Assembly: GCA_002427975.1 (NCBI GenBank)
Contig: DIZT01000320.1
Coordinates: 1 to 14,487 of the forward strand
DNA: 14,487 nt
Origin: Micrococcaceae bacterium UBA6021
GTDB lineage: Bacteria > Actinomycetota > Actinomycetes > Actinomycetales > Micrococcaceae
Reading direction: 5' to 3'
Of this stretch, positions 7,667 to 13,124 are shown piece by piece (the first letter of the stretch is position 1; each line of letters starts with the position of its first letter). Position numbers and translations under genes: made by a program. The notes below the pieces were generated by a model. That model worked only from the letters and a program-made list of their open reading frames with translations. It was not told the origin of the DNA and did no database searches.

Positions 7667-7698
7667 CGGCGGTCCGGCACCTGGGTGCCGGACCGCCG
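7667..7698. terminator. bidirectional hairpin terminator
   Basis: CGGCGGTCCGGCACC (7667-7681) pairs perfectly with 7684-7698 around a two-base TG loop. The 15-bp GC-rich stem sits between convergent gntR and the gene at 7742-8278. It lacks a T-run on either side, as is common for high-GC actinobacterial terminators. Confidence 0.65.
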
Positions 7699-7741
7699 TC
7701 GGGCGGTAATGCGGTTTGCCGCTGCCCCTGAATTGTCCCCG

Positions 7742-8278
7742 CTAAGGGCGGAGGCCTTGGAACACGTTCTTGGGCCGCTGCATCTCGCCGTGCTTGGCGC
7801 CGAGGATGATGACCGCCGCCGCGAAGGCCGGGATGGCCCACTGCAGCAATTTGAGCTGCTGCTGCGCCGACTTCAGCTCCTCCGACGCACCGGGTTTTGG
7901 CTCCGTGGCGCCCCGCCCGCCCTGGTCCGCAAGCGTCTCCACCTTCTTGCCCAGGATGCCTGCGTAAAGCGTCACGCCCGCCCCGGCAACGGTAACTGCC
8001 GTCTTGATTGCGGTGTCGCGGGCCACGCCGTCCTGCTTCGCGATGCGTCCCTTGTTCTCCCAGGCGATGGCGAGATCAGCCGCCAGGTGCGAGACGAAAG
8101 CCGCAGTCTGGACCGGAGCCCACCTCATCCAGCCTGCGCTGGAAAGCCGGGTGCGCTCGGCCGGATCCTTAGCCTGGGCGGTCGCTCCGTTCAGCCCGAT
8201 GGCCCCCATCAGCGAGCCGCCGAACCATGCCGCGGCGCTCAGGTCGTGCACGGACCGGGCAACAAGATTTCCTGCCAT
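7742..8278 (-). CDS. small membrane protein of unknown function
   Basis: I do not recognise a named family. The 178-residue product starts MAGNLVARSVHDLSAAAWFGGS. It has hydrophobic segments near residues 14-32 (AAAWFGGSLMGAIGLNGA), about 95-115 (TAVTVAGAGVTLYAGILG) and about 150-168 (LLQWAIPAFAAAVIILGA), a hydrophobic or amphipathic stretch around 55-75, and a charged, helix-prone loop rich in Glu/Lys/Gln before the last segment. It ends with a short basic tail. The ATG at 8278 is supported by AGGA nine bases upstream; an in-frame start at 8452 would add 58 residues of low-quality sequence across the divergent promoter region. The gene is divergent from the small gene at 8434, and a palindrome lies between them. 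Confidence 0.75.
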   Translation of the reverse strand: MAGNLVARSVHDLSAAAWFGGSLMGAIGLNGATAQAKDPAERTRLSSAGWMRWAPVQTAAFVSHLAADLAIAWENKGRIAKQDGVARDTAIKTAVTVAGAGVTLYAGILGKKVETLADQGGRGATEPKPGASEELKSAQQQLKLLQWAIPAFAAAVIILGAKHGEMQRPKNVFQGLRP

Positions 8279-8378
8279 GATGTGTTTTCCTATCGTCGAA
8301 CTGGTTCCGAAATGCCGCCGCTGCGGCCTTCGCTGGTCGTGTCCCATTACCGTCAGGGTCATCCAATCGTAAGCACAC

Positions 8379-8394
8379 TTAGCAATATTGCGAA
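8379..8394. promoter_or_regulatory. palindrome in the divergent promoter region
   Basis: GCAATATTGC (8382-8391) is a perfect 10-bp dyad. It extends to TT-N-dyad-N-AA, 16 bases with one non-pairing position on each side. It lies 27 bases before the -10 box of the gene at 8434 and about 100 bases from the start at 8278. AT-rich dyads of this size in divergent gaps are often repressor or activator sites; no regulator gene is adjacent. Confidence 0.4.
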
Positions 8395-8420
8395 AGCCCG
8401 ACGTTGGGCATCGTTGCGCG

Positions 8421-8426
8421 TAATAT
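8421..8426 (+). promoter_or_regulatory. -10 box of a probable leaderless promoter
   Basis: TAATAT is followed by seven bases (CGTCGCC) and the ATG at 8434, with no purine-rich ribosome site. This is the best TANNNT match of those seen next to a start in this window. Confidence 0.5.
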
Positions 8427-8433
8427 CGTCGCC

Positions 8434-8724
8434 ATGGAAACCACAGGAACACTGTTCGGCTGGGCCTTCGGCGATACCGCCCGCGAAGGCGACAAAGCGT
8501 ATGTCGACGGGCTCCGTCGCGAGGCCCTGGGCAACGCCCGGCGGACGGCTGAGGCTAAAGGTGTTGCCGTGGAGGCAGGCTCGGAAGTGTTCACGGTCCT
8601 GAACGGGGACGAGACACTGGTGGAGCTGGACACCGCCCTGGGCCGGCTGGTGGTCCGCTGCACCGTCCACGTGACCGGACCCGGCGCGGACAGACTGCAT
8701 GCCGAAGGACCCATGAACGGCTAG
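8434..8724 (+). CDS. small conserved-looking hypothetical protein
   Basis: I do not recognise this family. The product is 96 residues, starts METTGTLFGWAFGDTAREG, and has no signal peptide or membrane segment. An acidic/basic helix-prone middle (EGDKAYVDGLRREALGNARRTAEAKG) is followed by a likely beta-rich half (SEVFTVLNGDETLVELDTALGRLVVRCTVHV). The codon bias fits its neighbours, which favours a real gene. The ATG at 8434 is chosen because a TAATAT -10 box lies seven bases upstream; an in-frame ATG at 8404 would put that box inside the coding sequence. It is divergent from the small membrane-protein gene and convergent with the ferredoxin reductase gene, with palindromic element C between. 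Confidence 0.65.
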   Translation: METTGTLFGWAFGDTAREGDKAYVDGLRREALGNARRTAEAKGVAVEAGSEVFTVLNGDETLVELDTALGRLVVRCTVHVTGPGADRLHAEGPMNG

Positions 8725-8797
8725 CGCATGGAATCCACCCTCAGCGAGGCGGCAGACGTCGGCGGGACGGGACTTAACCCGAGCGCTTTAAAACAAC

Positions 8798-8852
8798 GCG
8801 GGGTCACTTCGCGCCCATAAAACCTGAGTTAATGGGCGCGAAGTGACCCCGC
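8798..8852. repeat. 55-bp palindromic intergenic element C
   Basis: A 21-bp perfect inverted repeat (8798-8818 and 8832-8852) encloses a 13-base loop (AAAACCTGAGTTA). The left arm contains GGGGTCACTTCGCGCCCAT. It is the longest perfect stem in the window. It lies in the 148-bp gap between the convergent gene at 8434-8724 and the ferredoxin reductase, so it could terminate both transcripts. The stem is much longer than a typical terminator, which suggests a repetitive palindromic element; copy number cannot be judged here. Confidence 0.8.
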
Positions 8853-8872
8853 CTTGCCTGTTTGTACAGAAA

Positions 8873-10339
8873 CTACACGTTCGCTGCTACGCCGTCGCGG
8901 GAGATGGCAACCATGTCCTCGCGCGGCACCACCTTGATGCGCTCACGCTTGACCTCAACGCCGTGGGATCCACCGGCCTCTGTGGCGGCCACGCCCTGCG
9001 CGAGTTCGTGGGCGTCCAGCGCCAGCCAGCCTTCCCAGCTGGTGAACTTCACGCCGCGGGCGTCGAGGAGTTCGACGACGGCGTCCGCCTCGGGAACGGC
9101 GGCAACCGGAAGGTTCTCGCGGTCTTCCAGCAGGTACGTCACGGTCTCCAGCGCGTCGCCCTTGGTGTGGCCGATCAGGCCCACGGGGCCGCGCTTGATC
9201 CAGCCCGTGGCGTAGATGCCCGGCACGTGGGTGCCGGCGGCATCCACGACGCGGCCGCCGTCGTTCGGTACCACGCCCTTCTTGTGGTCGAATTCAATCT
9301 CCGGCAGCGCCGAACCGAAGTAGCCGATGGCGCGGTACACGGCCTGGACGGGGTAGTCCACGAACTCGCCGGCGCCGCGGGCATTGCCCGTGCCGTCCAG
9401 CTCGGTGCGCTCGAACTTCATGCCGGCAACGCGGCCGGGGTTAGCGGCGTCGTCGTAAATTTCCACCGGGCTGTGCAGGAAGTGCAGGTGCAGGCGGCGG
9501 GAGGCGGTGAGCTCGGAGAGGTCCTCGGGCTGCTCGGCGATCCAGTTGGTGAGCGTGCCCACCATGGTTTTGGTCTGGTTGTTGCTCTGGATCTGGCGGT
9601 CCGATTCCTCGTCGAACTCGAAGTCCTCGGCGTAGAGGATGATGTCCACGTCCTTGGAGTGGGACAGCTCGCGGAGCTCCAGCGGGGTGAATTTCACCTG
9701 GGCCGGGCCGCGGCGGCCGAAGACGTGCACGTCCGTGACGGGTGAGTTCTTCAGGCCGGCGTAGACGTTGTCCGGGATTTCGGAGACGAGCAGGTTGTCG
9801 GCGTGCTTGGACAGGACACGGGCCACGTCCAGGGCCACGTTGCCGTTGCCGATCACGGCGATTTCCTTGGCGTCCAGCGGCCATTCGCGGGACACATCCG
9901 GGTGTCCGTCGTACCAGGAGACGAAGTCCGCGCCGCCGTAGGAGCCGTCCAGCTCGATGCCCGGGATGTTCAGGTCCGCGTCCTTGATGGCGCCGGTGGC
10001 GAAAATGACGGCGTCGTAATGCGTGCGGAGGTCCTCGATGGAGAGGTCCGTGCCGTACTCCACATTGCCGAAGAAGCGGATGTCGCCGCGGTCCAGGACC
10101 TTATGGAGGGCGTTGACGATGCCCTTGATGCGGGGATGGTCCGGGGCAACGCCGTAGCGGATCAGGCCGTAGGGTGCCGGGTAGCGGTCAAAGAGGTCGA
10201 TGCTCACGGTCAGCTCGCCGCTCTTGACGGGTTCGCTCTTGGTGAGGATGTCCGCGGCGTAGACGCCGGCCGGGCCGGAGCCCACGACGGCAACGCGCAG
10301 CGGACGCTCGGCAGATCCTACGGAGGTGCTTGATGACAC
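8873..10339 (-). CDS. fprA: ferredoxin/adrenodoxin-NADP reductase, FprA type
   Basis: A 488-residue FAD flavoprotein that passes electrons between NADPH and ferredoxin. The N-terminal FAD site is VAVVGSGPAGVYAAD (16-30), followed by FDRYPAPYGLIRYGVAPDHPRIK (50-72), which is diagnostic of the adrenodoxin-reductase/FprA family. The NADP site is AVIGNGNVALDVARVL (161-176), with GRRGPAQVKFTPLELREL downstream. GWIKRGPVGLIGHTKGDA near 395-412 closes the FAD site. The family is about 455 residues in mycobacteria, so the C-terminal part is slightly long. The GTG at 10339 has AAAGGA eight bases upstream. The gene follows the CysG-like gene by 113 bases, and both would serve siroheme-dependent sulfite or nitrite reduction, with this enzyme supplying reduced ferredoxin. 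It resembles glutamate synthase small subunits only in its nucleotide folds. Confidence 0.93.
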   Translation of the reverse strand: MSSSTSVGSAERPLRVAVVGSGPAGVYAADILTKSEPVKSGELTVSIDLFDRYPAPYGLIRYGVAPDHPRIKGIVNALHKVLDRGDIRFFGNVEYGTDLSIEDLRTHYDAVIFATGAIKDADLNIPGIELDGSYGGADFVSWYDGHPDVSREWPLDAKEIAVIGNGNVALDVARVLSKHADNLLVSEIPDNVYAGLKNSPVTDVHVFGRRGPAQVKFTPLELRELSHSKDVDIILYAEDFEFDEESDRQIQSNNQTKTMVGTLTNWIAEQPEDLSELTASRRLHLHFLHSPVEIYDDAANPGRVAGMKFERTELDGTGNARGAGEFVDYPVQAVYRAIGYFGSALPEIEFDHKKGVVPNDGGRVVDAAGTHVPGIYATGWIKRGPVGLIGHTKGDALETVTYLLEDRENLPVAAVPEADAVVELLDARGVKFTSWEGWLALDAHELAQGVAATEAGGSHGVEVKRERIKVVPREDMVAISRDGVAANV

Positions 10340-10361
10340 GGCTGTGTTCCTTTATCTTCTG

Positions 10362-10423
10362 CATCGATTGCTCCGTAGGTGCCCTTTTGAGCCTTCATAA
10401 GGGCAGTTGCGGAGCAATCGATG
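10362..10423. repeat. 62-bp nested palindromic element D
   Basis: A 14-bp perfect inverted repeat (CATCGATTGCTCCG at 10362-10375 and its complement at 10410-10423) encloses a second stem, GCCCTT (10381-10386) with AAGGGC (10399-10404). It lies 22 bases upstream of the fprA start, between cysG and fprA. In a cysG-fprA transcript it would be a large leader hairpin close to the ribosome site. It may be a mobile palindromic repeat or a processing or attenuation structure. Confidence 0.75.
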
Positions 10424-10452
10424 GGTTTCAGGGGGTTAGAACGTGGGTGGGG

Positions 10453-11754
10453 CTAGGTGGTGAGGGCTCTTGCGGTGGTGCGGGGGCTGCGGGGCTTGTT
10501 CGGGGTGGTGGTGCTGTAGTCGGCGGTCTTGAAGTGCGACGGCGCGAACGGGCTGACGCGGACAACGTCGCCGATCACAATCACGGCAGGATTTGCGACG
10601 CCGGTGGCTTCCGCCTGGTCGGCGATGGAACCGAGCGTGCCGATAGTCACGCGCTGATTCGGCAGATAGCCATTCTCAACGATGCCAACTGGAGTGTCCT
10701 GAGGCAAACCGGCGGCGGCCAGGGCAGCGGCGGAATCCCGAAGAGCGGCCACACCCATCAGCAGGACGATGGTGTGGTCGGCCCGTGCGGGGACCTCGGA
10801 CAGCTCCTCGTGGCCGGTGACAACACTGAAGCCCTTGGCCAGGCCGCGGTGCGTCACGGGGATGCCGGCGGCGGCCGGGACGGAGATCGCGGACGTCACG
10901 CCGGAGACCACTTCAACCCCGACGCCGTGCTGCCGGCAGAATTCGGCTTCCTCGCCGCCGCGTCCCAGGACGTACGGGTCGCCGCCCTTGAGCCGGACCA
11001 CTCGGTGCCCGGCGAGGGCTTCTTCGACGAGGATGCGGTTGATCTCGGCCTGCGGCACGGGATGGTGGCCGGGGGTCTTGCCCACTTCGAGCACGCGGAC
11101 GTCCGGGGCAAGTTCGTTGAGCAGTTCGCGGGGGCCGAGACGGTCTGCCACAACGACGTCGGCCTGGCCCAGGAGCCGGCGGCCACGGACAGTGATGAGG
11201 CCGGTGTCGCCCGGTCCGCCACCAACAAGGGCCACAGAGCCCCGGTGATTGAGCTTGTCGAAATCCTTGGGAACACGCCGGCGGCGCAGCGGGAGGTCGC
11301 CCGTTTCCAGTGCGGTTGCGACAGCGTCACGCAGGGCCATGGCGCGGCGCGGGTCTCCCCCGGCGTTCACGGCAATCTGCACGTCATCCACCACGGCGAC
11401 GGCGGGCGTCCACGCAGCTGAGGCTTCATGATCGGAGGCGTTGACGCACCAGATGCGCTGCGCCTCGGCGTCGGCCGATACCTGGGTGTCCACGGCGGGA
11501 TCGCCGGTGGCCGTCTGGACGAACCAGACGCCGTCGACGTCGGACGGACGGTAAGTGCGCGGCTCCCAGGTGAGGAGGCCGGCGTCGGCCAGTTCGCGGA
11601 GCGCGGCGGAGGCAACCGGAGCCACGACGGTGACCCGCGCACCGGCGTCGAGCAGACCCTTGGCGCGGCGGGCTGCCACGGGGCCGCCGCCCACCACCAG
11701 CACGGGGCGGCCGAGCAGCCGCAGCGCTGTGGGGTAAATATCCTGAATTGCCAT
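10453..11754 (-). CDS. cysG: siroheme synthase-like fusion: precorrin-2 dehydrogenase and uroporphyrinogen-III C-methyltransferase
   Basis: A 433-residue fusion that would methylate uroporphyrinogen III twice with SAM to precorrin-2 and oxidise it to sirohydrochlorin, on the way to siroheme. The N-terminal Rossmann domain (1-112) has VLVVGGGPVAARRAKGLLDAGARVTVVAP (18-46) and the loop WCVNASDHE with D108, which aligns with the catalytic Asp of E. coli CysG. The C-terminal methyltransferase (from about 173) has VALVGGGPGDTGL, TPGHHPVPQ, VVRLKGGDPYVLGRGGEE (252-269) and VPAAAGIPVTHRGLA. The helical middle region is roughly 40 residues shorter than in E. coli CysG, and the stretch VNAGGDPRR replaces the serine-containing VSSGGTSP there (from memory), so ferrochelation may need a separate enzyme. 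It is transcribed towards fprA. The ATG at 11754 appears leaderless. Confidence 0.92.
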   Translation of the reverse strand: MAIQDIYPTALRLLGRPVLVVGGGPVAARRAKGLLDAGARVTVVAPVASAALRELADAGLLTWEPRTYRPSDVDGVWFVQTATGDPAVDTQVSADAEAQRIWCVNASDHEASAAWTPAVAVVDDVQIAVNAGGDPRRAMALRDAVATALETGDLPLRRRRVPKDFDKLNHRGSVALVGGGPGDTGLITVRGRRLLGQADVVVADRLGPRELLNELAPDVRVLEVGKTPGHHPVPQAEINRILVEEALAGHRVVRLKGGDPYVLGRGGEEAEFCRQHGVGVEVVSGVTSAISVPAAAGIPVTHRGLAKGFSVVTGHEELSEVPARADHTIVLLMGVAALRDSAAALAAAGLPQDTPVGIVENGYLPNQRVTIGTLGSIADQAEATGVANPAVIVIGDVVRVSPFAPSHFKTADYSTTTPNKPRSPRTTARALTT

Positions 11755-11760
11755 GAATCA

Positions 11761-11789
11761 ACGGTAGGGCCGCGCAGTTTCACCAACAA
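11761..11789 (-). promoter_or_regulatory. cysG promoter, probably leaderless
   Basis: On the minus strand, TTGTTG (11784-11789) and TACCGT (11761-11766) are spaced 17 bases apart, and TACCGT is six bases from the ATG at 11754. No ribosome site is present. Spacing and boxes fit a sigma-A-type promoter with transcription starting at the initiation codon. Confidence 0.5.
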
Positions 11790-11842
11790 CGGCAGGGGAA
11801 ACACCAGTTCACGTAAGGTAACTCTGCGTCACAAAGGGTCAG

Positions 11843-12457
11843 TCACGCACCGGGCGGCGGACCTTGCTGTAATGCCTGCTGGAGGAGGGCACTGGCCGTC
11901 CATCGCTGGGAAGCAACAGCCTCTTCGCGGCTCAGGCCGGCGATGTCCGTCAGCCAGACCAGCGATTCAATGCCGGTGGCACTGCGGATGGCCAGGACCA
12001 GTCGATGAATGCCCGTCTCCGTCATCTTCCCCTGGAGCGGGGAGAGCGCCTCGGCAATCCACATGATCGCCCTGCCTTGGCGCAGCGGCAGGCTTCGGCG
12101 CTCCTCGACGGTCTGCTCCAGCGAAAGCCGCAACATGGTCCGCTGCTGCGCTTCGGTCTCGAGAATCATCCTGGTGAACTGGGTAACCACTGCGTCCAGC
12201 CGCTCCGCGACGTCGGCCGGCGGGTTTTCGGGCAGCAACGACGTGGCGCCGGTTTCCGGGTGGGCGGCGGCCAGCAGTTCACGCTGCCTAGGGAAGTACC
12301 GGTACGCGGTGCTGCGGGCGACCCCGGCGACCAGTGCGGCATCGTCCACCGAAGGCGTGGCGCCATTCGCGACAAGTTGGCGCGCCGCAGCAACCAGGGC
12401 ATCAAGGGTGCGGCGCTTCTGGCCGGTGCGTCCGACGTCGGCATAAGGTCTTGACAT
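11843..12457 (-). CDS. TetR-family transcriptional regulator
   Basis: A 204-residue regulator. The N-terminal helix-turn-helix (about 15-60 from the chosen start) reads TLDALVAAARQLVANGATPSVDDAALVAGVARSTAYRYFPRQRELLAAA, with the TAYRYF recognition-helix end typical of TetR proteins. The C-terminal helical ligand-binding half is too divergent to name a ligand. I choose the ATG at 12457 because a TACCAT -10 box lies seven bases upstream, giving a leaderless start; the in-frame ATG at 12466 overlaps that box and lacks a ribosome site. The gene is divergent from a cupin gene with a clear dyad between them, so it very likely represses the cupin gene and itself. It ends 88 bases before cysG, with no strong terminator in between, so some readthrough into cysG is possible. 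Confidence 0.88.
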   Translation of the reverse strand: MSRPYADVGRTGQKRRTLDALVAAARQLVANGATPSVDDAALVAGVARSTAYRYFPRQRELLAAAHPETGATSLLPENPPADVAERLDAVVTQFTRMILETEAQQRTMLRLSLEQTVEERRSLPLRQGRAIMWIAEALSPLQGKMTETGIHRLVLAIRSATGIESLVWLTDIAGLSREEAVASQRWTASALLQQALQQGPPPGA

Positions 12458-12464
12458 ACATTTC

Positions 12465-12470
12465 ATGGTA
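12465..12470 (-). promoter_or_regulatory. -10 box of a probable leaderless tetR promoter
   Basis: TACCAT on the minus strand is seven bases upstream of the ATG at 12457. It overlaps a copy of the ATGG-K-ACATCA unit repeated next to the cupin-side palindrome, so occupancy by the regulator would block this promoter. Confidence 0.45.
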
Positions 12471-12481
12471 CATCAGTCTTG

Positions 12482-12503
12482 TTATGGGACATCAATCCCA
12501 TAA
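12482..12503. promoter_or_regulatory. dyad operator between tetR and the cupin gene
   Basis: TTATGGGA (12482-12489) and TCCCATAA (12496-12503) are perfect complements separated by CATCAA. In addition, ATGGTACATCA (12465-12475) and ATGGGACATCA (12484-12494) form a direct repeat with one mismatch and a 19-base period, about two helical turns. This arrangement suggests two sites for the divergent TetR protein, one over its own -10 box and one over the cupin promoter. Binding is inferred. Confidence 0.6.
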
Positions 12504-12532
12504 GTCTTCCGACCAGCATCGAGGCAACCACC

Positions 12533-13024
12533 ATGAAGACGAAGAACTCAGCATCTGCAATTGTCCGGCAACCCGGCGAAGGGGCCAGGCGCTGGTTCTT
12601 CGGCGGCGGCGTGCAGACCTGGAAGGCCACGGAGGAAGACACTGCGGGGGCATTCCTGCTTTTCGAAGATGAGATGGCCCTCAACAAGGTCACTCCCCTG
12701 CACACGCACCCGGATTCCGACGAGACGATGTACATCCTGGCCGGCGAGATCCTGATGCACATGGACGGCACCGAGCACCGGGTTGCCGCGGGCGGTGTGG
12801 TCATTGCGCCGAGGGGTGTCCCGCACGCGTTCAAAGTCCTAAGGGAGGGGACCCGCGTGCTGTGCCTGCACACCCCCGGCGGCGCCCAGGCCTTCTACTT
12901 CGGCGCCAGCGAACCGCTCATTGACGGCGGCACCGGTGTGGTGGACTTTGACCGCATCCGCGAATCAGGGCAGCTGAACGGCGGTATCGAGATCCTGGGG
13001 CCGCCGCCATTCCCTGAGGCCTAA
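12533..13024 (+). CDS. single-domain cupin protein
   Basis: A 163-residue protein with one conserved cupin barrel. Motif 1 is PLHTHPDSDETMYILAGE (about residues 60-77), supplying two His and one Glu as metal ligands. Motif 2 is GGVVIAPRGVPHAFKV (about 90-105), supplying the third His. The length and the N-terminal GEGARRWFFGGGVQTW resemble the quercetin dioxygenase-like cupins often annotated in actinobacteria, but that name does not prove a substrate; oxygenase, isomerase and binding roles remain open. The ATG at 12533 has GAGG eight bases upstream. Longer in-frame readings begin at a TTG inside the operator region and are unlikely. Divergence from tetR with a shared operator suggests induction by a small molecule, perhaps a substrate of the cupin. 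Confidence 0.85.
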   Translation: MKTKNSASAIVRQPGEGARRWFFGGGVQTWKATEEDTAGAFLLFEDEMALNKVTPLHTHPDSDETMYILAGEILMHMDGTEHRVAAGGVVIAPRGVPHAFKVLREGTRVLCLHTPGGAQAFYFGASEPLIDGGTGVVDFDRIRESGQLNGGIEILGPPPFPEA

Positions 13025-13050
13025 TCCTCAAGGCTGACCACGAACCGGAA

Positions 13051-13095
13051 CACAGCAGAGCCCGACGGCGGGACTCGCCATCGGGCTCTGCTGTG
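13051..13095. terminator. bidirectional hairpin terminator
   Basis: CACAGCAGAGCCCGA (13051-13065) pairs perfectly with 13081-13095. Inside the loop, GGCG and CGCC add a short inner stem. It lies between the cupin gene and the convergent ABC permease gene and probably ends both transcripts. No strong T-run follows. Confidence 0.75.
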
Positions 13096-13124
13096 CCGTT
13101 TCTGCCGGGTTGGATACTGCCGGG

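Noticed and set aside
8279..8452. 58-residue longer N-terminus for the small membrane protein
   Set aside because: It would cover the divergent promoter region and the neighbour's start; AGGA before the ATG at 8278 supports the shorter form.
8843..11421. Large plus-strand open frames opposite fprA and cysG
   Set aside because: Both are antisense shadows of enzymes with complete motif sets.
11755..11842. Riboswitch upstream of cysG
   Set aside because: The gap is short, the cysG message appears leaderless, and no cobalamin- or SAM-type structure is recognisable.
11831..11855. Hairpin at the end of tetR (TGCGT/ACGCA)
   Set aside because: Only five pairs around a long loop across the stop codon; too weak to call a terminator.
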